DNA from: Anaerolineaceae bacterium
GTDB lineage: Bacteria > Chloroflexota > Anaerolineae > Anaerolineales > Anaerolineaceae
DNA length: 38,388 bases
NCBI GenBank assembly: GCA_017417055.1
Contig: JAFPZX010000190.1
Span: forward strand, 1-38,388
Direction: 5' to 3'
A program made the translations under genes and the position numbers. The stretch's first letter is position 1. Every line of letters starts with the position of its first letter. The notes beneath the pieces are model-generated. The model saw only the letters and a program-made list of their open reading frames with translations. It was not told where the DNA came from and made no database searches. Positions 24,380 to 31,951 of the stretch are shown here, in pieces.

Positions 24380-25951
24380 ATGTGGGTAAAAAGATTTTTG
24401 TCATGGGTAATTATCGTCGTTTTTATCGCTGCAATCGGATGGTATACAGTTAATAATTTCTCATTGGTTTCTGACAGCGTTCAAAAATATACACTCAACG
24501 AGCTGACGGTTCGGGATTTAAAGACTGATGTAACGGAGAAGTTTCAATCGGATGATCTTTATGCAAAAGATACGCTCATTAATCTAAATGGGTTATACGG
24601 CAGAGTCAGTTTAAGACGGTTTTATAATCAAACGCTGCTGTTGAAAAATAACTCTCTTTTGATAAAGACCGGAAGAATTCAGAATATTTCAAAAAAAACT
24701 CAGAGCATTAAAAATCTTGATAACCTGGTAAGCTCCAATAAAGGAAAATTTCTGTTTGCGCTTTATCCTATGAGCGTCGATATAAATGGAGTATTACTTC
24801 CTGAAGGAAAAACTGTTGAAATACTTGATGATGCAAAAGAACTGCTTGCTCAGTTAGCGCAGTCCGGAATTGCAACTCTTGATTTGCAGCCCGAATTAGC
24901 TTCCACACCGGAACAGGTTTCAGAAAATTTCTATCGCACAGATCATCACTGGAAACCAACAGCCGCATATTCTGCCTTTTTGTCTCTTACAGAATGGATA
25001 CAAAAACAATATCCGGGGCAGGATATTGATTCCCCCGCCTTTGATTCTCAATTATGGACTGTGCATGAGATACCGAATCAGTTTCTCGGATATCTTGGGA
25101 AAAGAGTGGGACAATATTTCGCCGGTTTGGATGACCTCCAATGGATGACACCGAATTTTGAGACTGAGTTGTCTGTTTATCAACCCAAATTCCGTACATT
25201 TAGAAAGGGCTCTTATGAAAATATTTTTTTGGATGAGCAATATATGAAACCGGGAGGAGATAAGCTTCATACGGATCATTATAATATTTTTATACCGACA
25301 AGCAATATGATTATTCGTAATCCCCATGCTCCTTCTGAATTAAAGGTTTTGATCATAGGAGACAGTTTTTCCAGACCATTGGCAACATTTTTCAGCACAG
25401 TCTTTCAGCAGGTTGAATTTATTGACCCCAGAAATTATGAGAAAACTTCAATTCTCGAATATGTCGACAGATCATGCTCAGATATCGTTATCTATGGCGT
25501 TTCAGTCAGCACCCTCGCGGATGGTAAGTATTTTTCTTTTTCTGATTCGAGTGATTTGCTGAAAACCGACGAAAAAAAGTTTGTGAGAAATAATACCTCG
25601 TTTACTAACGACGCGAAAGACAGTAATTATAATCATTATCCGTTCTATAAATCCTTTTCGGATAATCTGCTTTTTACTCTCAGAATTCCAAAAATAATCG
25701 ATAATGTGGGGAATGCGGACGCTTTTACAGTTACATTGTATGATACGGTCAATAAAAAAATGATCGATGAGTTCATTTTTGACATCGATTTATGTAATAG
25801 AAGCGGTAATTGTCAATGGACATTTGAAACTCCATCTGAAGGCAGTCAAAACCTGCGGCTGCTTGTTTATTCCGGTCTCAGCGGACAAACAAAAGGGAAC
25901 TCTTTATCTTTCTCTGATGTAAGCCTGGTTCAGTATGATGTAAAAAAATAA
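24380..25951 (+). CDS. AlgJ/AlgX-like DHHW (SGNH-fold) O-acetyltransferase
   Basis: A 523-residue protein anchored by one N-terminal transmembrane helix (about residues 4-25), with the rest outside the membrane. The family motif T-D188-H-H-W191 holds the catalytic Asp/His pair, and the SGNH nucleophile is Ser329 in I-I-G-D-S-F. The chain extends about 120 residues beyond the SGNH domain into a probable beta-sandwich, perhaps a carbohydrate-binding module. It likely takes acetyl from the MBOAT partner encoded 13 nt upstream and places it on a cell-surface glycan. Alginate itself is unlikely because no alginate genes are present. An AAGGAT site precedes the ATG. It is AT-rich like its partner. 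Confidence 0.9.
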   Translation: MWVKRFLSWVIIVVFIAAIGWYTVNNFSLVSDSVQKYTLNELTVRDLKTDVTEKFQSDDLYAKDTLINLNGLYGRVSLRRFYNQTLLLKNNSLLIKTGRIQNISKKTQSIKNLDNLVSSNKGKFLFALYPMSVDINGVLLPEGKTVEILDDAKELLAQLAQSGIATLDLQPELASTPEQVSENFYRTDHHWKPTAAYSAFLSLTEWIQKQYPGQDIDSPAFDSQLWTVHEIPNQFLGYLGKRVGQYFAGLDDLQWMTPNFETELSVYQPKFRTFRKGSYENIFLDEQYMKPGGDKLHTDHYNIFIPTSNMIIRNPHAPSELKVLIIGDSFSRPLATFFSTVFQQVEFIDPRNYEKTSILEYVDRSCSDIVIYGVSVSTLADGKYFSFSDSSDLLKTDEKKFVRNNTSFTNDAKDSNYNHYPFYKSFSDNLLFTLRIPKIIDNVGNADAFTVTLYDTVNKKMIDEFIFDIDLCNRSGNCQWTFETPSEGSQNLRLLVYSGLSGQTKGNSLSFSDVSLVQYDVKK

Positions 25952-25968
25952 TGATTACTGTTTTTTAG

Positions 25969-26084
25969 CACGCGAAGGCAGTGCTGCTGTGCCTCGGGAA
26001 TGTCAGGGACGGACAGCCCGGATCCCGTCAGAATCAGCGTCAGGGTTTCACAGCACTCATGGCACAGCCAGCGCCGCCTGCGTG
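25969..26084. repeat. Long GC-rich inverted repeat
   Basis: CACGCGAAGGCAGTGCTGC... (25969-25993) is largely complementary to GGCACAGCCAGCGCCGCC... (26061-26084). The enclosed 67 nt is also GC-rich, in contrast to the AT-rich gene before it. It has no coding potential that I can see. Confidence 0.5.
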
Positions 26085-26127
26085 TGAACCTTGTTCTATA
26101 TCCCTACCACATTTTTAGAAAAAAGTC

Positions 26128-26157
26128 AACGGGCAACATTGCCCGTTTTCTTTTTTA
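26128..26157 (+). terminator. Intrinsic terminator
   Basis: AACGGGC (26128-26134) pairs with GCCCGTT (26141-26147), followed by TTCTTTTTT. This is a textbook form and ends the acyltransferase operon. Confidence 0.85.
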
Positions 26158-26222
26158 AAGTTTGGGTGTAAACTCTGAGTATCAGTTGGAAGATAGCTAA
26201 TAAAAGGAAAGGAGGCACGGTG

Positions 26223-27182
26223 ATGAACGAAGAATTGAAGAAATCCATCGAAGAGATCGAAACAACCGAAGAGATTTTCGAACCGGATATCTTTGGTTTG
26301 GAACACATCACCGATTTCGACTCCTACGAAGAACGTCTGAAGGACGCTCAGGCGGATTATGACGCTGTTTGTGCGGCATTCAAAGCATCGGACCCCAACA
26401 AGCGTTCCATCATGAAAGCTGCTGAACGGGCAGAAAAGATCGCGAAAACACTGGTCGCCCGTGTGGCGGTGATTTTCCATATGAGCACCACGCCTTTAGA
26501 AAAGCGCATGAAAGGCCGGGAAATCATCGACAGAATCTGTAAGGATGCCAACAGCCGGGAACAAACCTGCAGCCAGTTCTATCGTGCGGTTGCGGAAAAA
26601 TATCCGGAACAGACCGACTATCTGGACGGTCTGCTGGATGACAAACTGGATCGGATGAATTTCCTGAACCGCTGCATGGCGACACAGGTCCATTATCAGA
26701 ATGATGGCATCAAGAAAAACGATTACGCACAGGCAATACATAATCGTAAAGTCGAAGCCGCGGAAAAAGCGGAAAAGATCCGCTCCCGTGTACCGGCCGG
26801 ACATATGTTCCTGCCGCCGCGCATCTTCCCGCATGATCCGGTGCCTGAAGGACTGCCGGTTCCGGAACGACCCGAACCTTACGCGCGGGTGGCGAGCCTG
26901 GACGTTGATTACAAAGAGTATGACATCGAGCATGACAACTTTGTGGTCAAGAAGGGATACGTCAGCGAAGATGGTTTGATCGATGACCAGTCCGTCGTCT
27001 GGGACTACGAAAACAACAAGGTGATCTGTAAGTTCCGCGGAGGGGAACCCATCGTCTGGGACTTCTGGAAACCAAAGGATACGGCAGATGTCCTGGGACC
27101 GGAGCACTGGTGCTACCAATATATCCGAAGGTTATACTGGCAGCTCATGGACAAACAGGAACCGGGGTTATTTAGGAGATAG
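26223..27182 (+). CDS. Unknown charged protein upstream of the terminase-like gene
   Basis: A 319-residue cytosolic protein with a very strong AAAGGAGG site. The N-terminal 40 residues are acidic. Residues 45-200 are predicted long helices rich in Lys, Glu and Ala, probably coiled or helical-bundle (K-A-A-E-R-A-E-K-I-A-K; R-K-V-E-A-A-E-K-A-E-K-I-R). A Pro-rich linker (L-P-P-R-I-F-P-H-D-P-V-P-E-G-L-P-V-P) follows, then a beta-rich C-terminal domain of about 90 residues with several Trp-Asp pairs (V-V-W-D-Y; I-V-W-D-F-W). It is probably paired with the terminase-like gene about 330 nt downstream. A small-terminase or adaptor role is imaginable but unsupported by any motif I know. Confidence 0.75.
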   Translation: MNEELKKSIEEIETTEEIFEPDIFGLEHITDFDSYEERLKDAQADYDAVCAAFKASDPNKRSIMKAAERAEKIAKTLVARVAVIFHMSTTPLEKRMKGREIIDRICKDANSREQTCSQFYRAVAEKYPEQTDYLDGLLDDKLDRMNFLNRCMATQVHYQNDGIKKNDYAQAIHNRKVEAAEKAEKIRSRVPAGHMFLPPRIFPHDPVPEGLPVPERPEPYARVASLDVDYKEYDIEHDNFVVKKGYVSEDGLIDDQSVVWDYENNKVICKFRGGEPIVWDFWKPKDTADVLGPEHWCYQYIRRLYWQLMDKQEPGLFRR

Positions 27183-27369
27183 GAAATAGGTTTTAGGGGG
27201 TAGACAGCCGGGGTCGGTGACGATTTCGGCTGCCTGTTGTTAAGAAAGCTTTCCCGGGGACTGGACCCGGAGGGGCCTGTACACGTCTCACGAACATAGC
27301 GGATGGATAAGCGGGAAAGCGGAAATTACGGCACTGAGCCGCAGGAAGAAAGTTGTAACAGGTTCATAG

Positions 27370-27468
27370 GATGTTTGGCCGTGGTGCTGACGGTCCTCCC
27401 GGGTTACAGGCCCGCAAGCGGTCCAGTCCCCCGACAACGATGTTTGGTCGTGGTGCGGACGGTCCTCC
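27370..27468 (+). repeat. 30-nt direct repeats flanking a family A-like unit
   Basis: 27370-27399 and 27439-27468 (both beginning GATGTTTGG and ending ACGGTCCTCC) differ at only 2 of 30 positions. Between them is GGTCCAGTCCCC (27420-27431), the exact complement of GGGGACTGGACC at 27256-27267. The 327-nt gap 27183-27509 holds this and a TAGGTTTTAGGGGGTAG short-repeat stretch just after the preceding stop; I see no gene in it. Confidence 0.65.
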
Positions 27469-27509
27469 TGTTGGCCAAGGTACGAATACGAAAAGAAAAG
27501 GAGATAAAA

Positions 27510-29249
27510 ATGTCAGATGAATCTGTAAATATAGAAATAGAAAACCAATGTGATCCGATACCGGGATCATGGGTAACGAGCGGATGTTCACTGCGTTCAT
27601 ACCAGGCAGATGCGATGCGGAATATTTTTGACGCAGTCGTTCAGGGGAAGGGCGGTCGGTTCGCGGTGACGTTTCCACGGCAGTCGGGAAAAAATGAGAT
27701 GCAGGCGCAGCTGGAGGCGGCGGTGATGGCGGCGAACCAGCACCGCGGTGGGAACATCATCAAGATCATCCCGACCGAAAAGAATCAGGGAAAGGTTTCG
27801 ACGGAACGTCTTGCCGGCGTGCTGCGTGCCGCGCGCTCCGGGGACAGTCCCTTCACGGGACTGTCCCCATCAGGAGCAGGTGAAAGTGGTGACAGTATCG
27901 TAAAGGGACAGTCCCTGATAAAAGGACAGACCCCGATGAATGTTGGTTTTCGTGGGGACAGTCCCATGAAGGGACAGTCCCCGTTCAAGGCTATGAAGGA
28001 TGAAATCGTCTATGGAAACACCCGAATGCGGTGTCTTTCGGCCTCTCCGAACGCGGCAATCGTGGGAGCGACGGCAGACCTGCTGCTGGAAGTTGACGAA
28101 GCGCAGATGGTAGCGCCGGAGAAGTTCGACCGGGAAGCCGCGCCGATGGCTGCCTCGACGAACGCGGTGCAGGTCTTTTACGGCACCGCATGGGATGATC
28201 AGACCTTACTTTCCCGGGAAATGAAACTGGCGCAAAAGGAAGCTGACAAAGACGGGTTGAAGCATGTCTTCGTGACCACCGCTGCAGAGGTCGGGAAGGA
28301 AGTCCCACAGTATGAGACCTTTGTCCGTTCTCAGATTGACCTACTGGGACGGGAACATCCGGCTGTACGGACGCAGTTCTTCTGCGAAGAGATCACCGAC
28401 CTGACCTCCATGTTCACGCCGGACCGTATCAATAAGATGAAGTGCGCTCACGAGCCGCTTTACGCTCCGCAGAACGGGCAGTGCTATGTGTTCCTGATCG
28501 ACGTGGCCGGGTCAGACGAGATCACACCGGCGAGCAAAAAAGCAAACGGATTCTCCGACCGCCGTGACGCCACCGTGGTGACCATCTGCGACGTCTCGCT
28601 CCCGGAAGGGAAAGCTTATGATCCGAAGAACTTCGTCTGGAAGGTGGTCGGACGGCGGCTGTACCGCAACCTGCGGGCGGAAATGCTGGAACAGCGCATC
28701 TGTCAGGATATTGAGCAGTGGGGACCAAAGCATATCATCATTGACCACTCCGGTCTGGGCGCTATGCTGAGCGATGTTTTGGTAACGAAGTACAAGAGCC
28801 GCGTAACGCCGATCGATATCACCGCGGCGAACAAAACAAAGATGGCCTGGGACTTTTTGGCGATGGTCGATACCGGCCGCTGGCAGGAGCACAAGGGCGA
28901 CGAGATCAACGTCCTGAAATCCAGTTTCAAACCGGGCAAGGAACCCTATGAGATCCTGAAAGAACCGGAGCTGCTGCAGCAGATGTTTTATCGCGAACTG
29001 CGCGGGTGCCGCATCGAACCCACCGGGAACCAGTCCAACGTCCGCTGGGGCGTGAAGGACGGGACCCGCGACCATGCCACTGGTCGCATCCTGCATGATG
29101 ATCTGGTGATGTCCGCCGCGCTGGCGGTGTTTGAGACGAGCACGCTGCCGATCCGCAATCATATCGAAGACCTGACCGAACATTATGAGAATCTGCAGAA
29201 AATTTACGAACGCAGAATGCGCCGGGAAATGGGGCCGTATTGGAGGTAG
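27510..29249 (+). CDS. Terminase large-subunit-like ATPase/nuclease with palindrome-encoded insertion
   Basis: A 579-residue protein with the two-domain plan of phage large terminases. The N-terminal ATPase has a Walker A-like P-R-Q-S-G-K-N-E (about residue 55), Walker B L-L-L-E-V-D-E-A-Q (about 195) and a coupling motif Y-G-T-A-W-D. The C-terminal RNase H-like nuclease has acidic motifs in F-L-I-D-V-A-G, I-I-I-D-H-S-G and H-D-D-L-V-M-S-A-A-L-A. About 50 residues between the Walker motifs (27837-27990) are encoded by family A palindromes, with repeated G-D-S-P-x-x-G-x-S-P peptides. No portal, capsid or integrase gene is adjacent, so this is an orphan or domesticated gene. The start at 27510 follows AAAGGAGA; the frame is open upstream through repeats. 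Confidence 0.82.
   Translation: MSDESVNIEIENQCDPIPGSWVTSGCSLRSYQADAMRNIFDAVVQGKGGRFAVTFPRQSGKNEMQAQLEAAVMAANQHRGGNIIKIIPTEKNQGKVSTERLAGVLRAARSGDSPFTGLSPSGAGESGDSIVKGQSLIKGQTPMNVGFRGDSPMKGQSPFKAMKDEIVYGNTRMRCLSASPNAAIVGATADLLLEVDEAQMVAPEKFDREAAPMAASTNAVQVFYGTAWDDQTLLSREMKLAQKEADKDGLKHVFVTTAAEVGKEVPQYETFVRSQIDLLGREHPAVRTQFFCEEITDLTSMFTPDRINKMKCAHEPLYAPQNGQCYVFLIDVAGSDEITPASKKANGFSDRRDATVVTICDVSLPEGKAYDPKNFVWKVVGRRLYRNLRAEMLEQRICQDIEQWGPKHIIIDHSGLGAMLSDVLVTKYKSRVTPIDITAANKTKMAWDFLAMVDTGRWQEHKGDEINVLKSSFKPGKEPYEILKEPELLQQMFYRELRGCRIEPTGNQSNVRWGVKDGTRDHATGRILHDDLVMSAALAVFETSTLPIRNHIEDLTEHYENLQKIYERRMRREMGPYWR
27840..27982. repeat. Family A palindromes inside the terminase-like gene
   Basis: GGGGACAGTCCC-TTCAC-GGGACTGTCCCC (27840-27868) is a perfect 12-bp-arm palindrome. 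GGGACAGTCCC recurs at 27905-27915, and a pair of units at 27954-27965 and 27971-27982. All units keep the same reading frame, giving G-D-S-P or G-Q-S-P peptides. Confidence 0.9.
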
Positions 29250-29295
29250 AATGATTTAGGAGTGAGGAATTAGGAGTGAGGAGTGAGGAGTGAGT
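29250..29295 (+). repeat. Short degenerate tandem repeat (STRR-like)
   Basis: Units of TTAGGAGTGAGGAA / GGAGTGAGGAGTGAG begin right at the stop codon of the terminase-like gene. Similar low-complexity strings follow the stops at 10929 (AAATTAGAAATAAG), 27182 and 31902. Confidence 0.65.
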
Positions 29296-29319
29296 TTGTC
29301 CTGAATGGGAAAGAATTAT

Positions 29320-29347
29320 TTGTGAGGGAGCATTTTTCTCTTATAAT
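29320..29347 (+). promoter_or_regulatory. Probable promoter of metH
   Basis: TTGTGA (29320-29325), 16-bp spacer and TATAAT (29342-29347). The metH ATG lies about 130 nt further, after a degenerate family B sequence. Confidence 0.5.
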
Positions 29348-29394
29348 TAGTTTGTCGGTAACTATACAGAAGGGAAACGATTCAGAATGAGCCA

Positions 29395-29445
29395 ATGCAG
29401 CCTGTATTCGGTGTCAGTCCCGCATGTGCTCCGTCCCGGTTCGAT
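29395..29445. repeat. Partial family B element in the metH leader
   Basis: Contains TTCGGTGTC and the right-end motif GTCCCGCATGTGCTCCGTCC. The left end is degenerate. Confidence 0.45.
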
Positions 29446-29478
29446 ATGTTACATTATTTTTGAATATTGGAGGATGTC

Positions 29479-30822
29479 ATGGATATTCGTGAATTGATCG
29501 GAAAAAAGATGCTTTATTTTGACGGCGGGTTGGGTTCGCTGCTGCAGGCGCAGGGTTTGCAGCCGGGAGAAGAACCGGAACGCTGGAACCTTGAACATCC
29601 GGATATCATTGAGAATGTCCATTTCTCCTATTATCAGGTTGGCTGCCATATTGTCACAACGGATTCACTGGGCTGTAATGAGCTGAACTTCCCGGATGAG
29701 GGGGCGTACAGTGTGGAATCCATCGCCAAAGCGGCTGTAGACAATGCCAGACGGGCACGCGCTCGAGCGGATGAACTGGATGGCGGGGCGGAACCGCGGT
29801 TCATCGCTTTTTCCATCGGGTCTTTAGGCCGCCTGCTGAAGCCGCTGGGTACTATGCCATTTGAAGAGGCTTACAATGTATTTGCCCGTACAGTGCGCGC
29901 TGCAACAGCTGCCGGGGCGGATATTCTGCTATTTGAAACCATCAACGATCTTTATGAAGTGAAGGCTGCGGTGCTGGCTGCCAAAGAAAATAGTGAGCTG
30001 CCGGTGTTTGTCACGATGACTTATGACGCGGGTGGGAGACTCATGACCGGCGGCGATGTGCCGGGAGAAGCCGCACTGTTGGAAGGACTTGGCGTGGATG
30101 CATTCGGACTGAACTGCGGTCTCGGTCCTGCCCAGATGAAGCCGATCGCCCTGAATATGCTGGAATATGCATCCAAACCTGTGATCGTCAATCCCAATGC
30201 CGGACTTCCCACTACGGTGAATGGACGGACTGTCTATTCGGTTGGACCGGAAGAATTTGCGGAAGTGATGGAAGAAATGGTAAAAGCAGGCGTTTGGATC
30301 GCGGGCGGCTGCTGTGGAACGACACCGGCCCATATGGCTGCCATGATCGAACGCTGCAAAAATATAAGTCATGTGCCGCTCACCAAAAAGAACCGTTCGC
30401 TGGTGTGCGGAACTTCCAAAACCGTGGAAATCGGGCCCGAACCGGTCATCATCGGGGAACGCATCAACCCGACCGGGAAAAAGAAATTCAAGGAAGCGCT
30501 GCGCAATCACGATATCGAATATATTGTCCGGGAAGGGATCAAACAACAGGATTCCGGAGCTCATGTGCTGGATGTGAACGTCGGGCTGCCGGAAATCGAC
30601 GAAACGCAGATGATGGCGGATGTGGTCTATGAACTGCAAAGCGTCATTGGGCTGCCGCTGCAAATCGACACGACCAACCCGAAAACGATGGAAAAAGCGC
30701 TGCGGCTGTATAACGGCAAGGCGCTGATCAACTCCGTCAATGGAAAACAGTCTGTCATGGCTCAGATCTTCCCGCTGGTGAAAAAATATGGCGGTGTGGT
30801 TCTGGCATTGTGCCTGGATTAG
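29479..30822 (+). CDS. metH: Cobalamin-dependent methionine synthase, N-terminal part ending at an in-frame amber codon
   Basis: The first 447 codons of MetH, which transfers methyl from methyl-THF through cobalamin to homocysteine. The homocysteine domain spans about residues 1-290, with zinc ligands Cys213 (G-L-N-C-G) and Cys278/Cys279 (G-G-C-C-G-T). The pterin-binding barrel starts at I-I-G-E-R-I-N-P-T-G (about 330) and is cut in its middle by TAG at 30820-30822. The frame continues after the TAG with the normal MetH sequence, and the amber replaces the Glu usual in the L-D-E-D-G-I-P segment. The start has a GGAGG site. As read, this half would make an incomplete barrel. See the second half at 30835. 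Confidence 0.9.
   Translation: MDIRELIGKKMLYFDGGLGSLLQAQGLQPGEEPERWNLEHPDIIENVHFSYYQVGCHIVTTDSLGCNELNFPDEGAYSVESIAKAAVDNARRARARADELDGGAEPRFIAFSIGSLGRLLKPLGTMPFEEAYNVFARTVRAATAAGADILLFETINDLYEVKAAVLAAKENSELPVFVTMTYDAGGRLMTGGDVPGEAALLEGLGVDAFGLNCGLGPAQMKPIALNMLEYASKPVIVNPNAGLPTTVNGRTVYSVGPEEFAEVMEEMVKAGVWIAGGCCGTTPAHMAAMIERCKNISHVPLTKKNRSLVCGTSKTVEIGPEPVIIGERINPTGKKKFKEALRNHDIEYIVREGIKQQDSGAHVLDVNVGLPEIDETQMMADVVYELQSVIGLPLQIDTTNPKTMEKALRLYNGKALINSVNGKQSVMAQIFPLVKKYGGVVLALCLD
30820..30822 (+). other. In-frame amber (TAG) codon inside metH
   Basis: Codon 448 of the full-length frame. The reading continues GAC GGG ATC CCG ATG without a shift, so one G-to-T change from GAG explains it. TAG ends several other genes here (1126, 8085, 16631, 20219, 27182), so it is an ordinary stop in this genome. 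Confidence 0.9.
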
Positions 30823-30834
30823 GACGGGATCCCG

Positions 30835-31902
30835 ATGACCGCGGATGGACGTCTTGCCATCGCTGACAAGATCTACAAAACTGCTGAAAGTTATGGAATC
30901 GAAAAGAAAGATATTTTGATCGATGCCCTTGCCATGACGATCAGCTCCGAACCAGAAGCCGGCAGGGCCGCACTCGGAACGCTGGATGGGATCCGTGAAC
31001 GCTATGACGGACATACAGTTCTTGGGGTTTCCAATATCTCTTTTGGACTGCCGCAGCGTGAGATCATCAACGCCGCATTTTATACCATGGCTCTTTCCCA
31101 TGGGTTGAATGCCGCCATTATCAACCCGAATTCCGAACCGATGATGCGGGCGTATTACGCATACCGCGCATTGGCCGGGCTGGATGCCAACTGCCAGGAG
31201 TTCATCGAAAAGGCTCCTTCCATGGCTGCTGCCGCGGCGCCTGCAGCTGCTGCTTCATCCGCTCCTGCGGCCGCCTCGCTCGGTTCCGCGGATTCGCTTA
31301 GCGCCTGTGTGGAACGCGGGCTCAAAGATGGTGCGGCTGCTTTTGCCGCTCAGATGCTCAAAGAGCATTCCGCGCTGGATATCATCAACAGTGAATTGAT
31401 CCCCGGACTGAATAAGGTCGGCAAGGATTTCGAAACAGGGAAGGCTTTCCTGCCGCAGCTGCTGATGAGCGCTGAAGCTGCCAAATCCGCTTTTGAAGTG
31501 CTGAAAAGTCATATGGCCGGCGCCGGTGAAGTGCGCGAAAAGAAGGGAACGATCGTTTTGGCGACGGTCAAGGGCGATATTCACGATATCGGAAAGAACA
31601 TCGTGAAGGTGCTGTTGGAAAATTATGATTATGAGGTCATCGATCTTGGCAAGGATGTTGATCCTTCTGTTATTGTAAGTGCTGTTGTGGAGAAACATGC
31701 TGAATACTGCGGCCTTTCCGCGCTGATGACCACGACCGTTCCCGCAATGGAGGAGACCATCAAACAGCTGCGCGAGGCTGCTCCCTGGTGCAAAGTGATG
31801 GTGGGCGGCGCGGTGATGACCCAGGCTTACGCCGATATGATCGGGGCGGATGCTTACTGCAAAGATGCCATGGCGGGTGTCAATTACGCGGAGAGAAATT
31901 AG
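30835..31902 (+). CDS. metH: Methionine synthase, C-terminal part (pterin barrel end and B12-binding domains)
   Basis: 355 residues in the same frame as the first half. It holds the second half of the pterin barrel (to about residue 120), an Ala/Pro-rich linker (A-A-A-P-A-A-A-A-S-S), the helical cap, and the cobalamin domain with D-I-H-D-I-G-K-N, whose His is the axial B12 ligand. The later S-A-L and V-G-G-A-V-M segments complete the corrin site. The activation domain is absent and is supplied by the separate gene at 21674. Translation could restart at the ATG 12 nt after the amber, with GGACGGG upstream, but splitting a TIM barrel here makes independent function doubtful. Readthrough or suppression would restore an 807-residue protein, counting the residue inserted at the amber. 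Confidence 0.88.
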   Translation: MTADGRLAIADKIYKTAESYGIEKKDILIDALAMTISSEPEAGRAALGTLDGIRERYDGHTVLGVSNISFGLPQREIINAAFYTMALSHGLNAAIINPNSEPMMRAYYAYRALAGLDANCQEFIEKAPSMAAAAAPAAAASSAPAAASLGSADSLSACVERGLKDGAAAFAAQMLKEHSALDIINSELIPGLNKVGKDFETGKAFLPQLLMSAEAAKSAFEVLKSHMAGAGEVREKKGTIVLATVKGDIHDIGKNIVKVLLENYDYEVIDLGKDVDPSVIVSAVVEKHAEYCGLSALMTTTVPAMEETIKQLREAAPWCKVMVGGAVMTQAYADMIGADAYCKDAMAGVNYAERN

Positions 31903-31946
31903 GTTTTAGGTGTCAGGTTTCAGGTTTTGGGTGATAGGATATGGGG
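31903..31946 (+). repeat. Short degenerate tandem repeat (STRR-like)
   Basis: TTTTAGGTGTCAGGTTTCAGG and related units start directly after the metH stop and run up to the next gene's start. Confidence 0.6.
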
Positions 31947-31951
31947 TGCTG

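Noticed and set aside
27303-27509. Upstream extension of the terminase-like gene by 69 codons
   Set aside because: The extension translates direct repeats and family A-like units and lacks a ribosome-binding site; the ATG at 27510 follows AAAGGAGA.
27840-27982. CRISPR array
   Set aside because: The repeats are palindromes in an open frame with irregular spacing and no distinct spacers, and no cas gene is present.
26223-29249. Active prophage
   Set aside because: No integrase, portal, capsid, tail or lysis genes and no attachment-site repeats; the following gene is metH.
30820-30822. Genome-wide reassignment of TAG (for example to pyrrolysine)
   Set aside because: TAG ends at least five other genes here at sensible lengths, so general recoding is not supported. 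Site-specific readthrough stays open.
29929-31101. A 390-codon reverse-strand frame across the metH amber codon
   Set aside because: It is antisense to clearly conserved MetH sequence, its product is rich in His, Phe and Arg as antisense frames are, and it lacks a start site.
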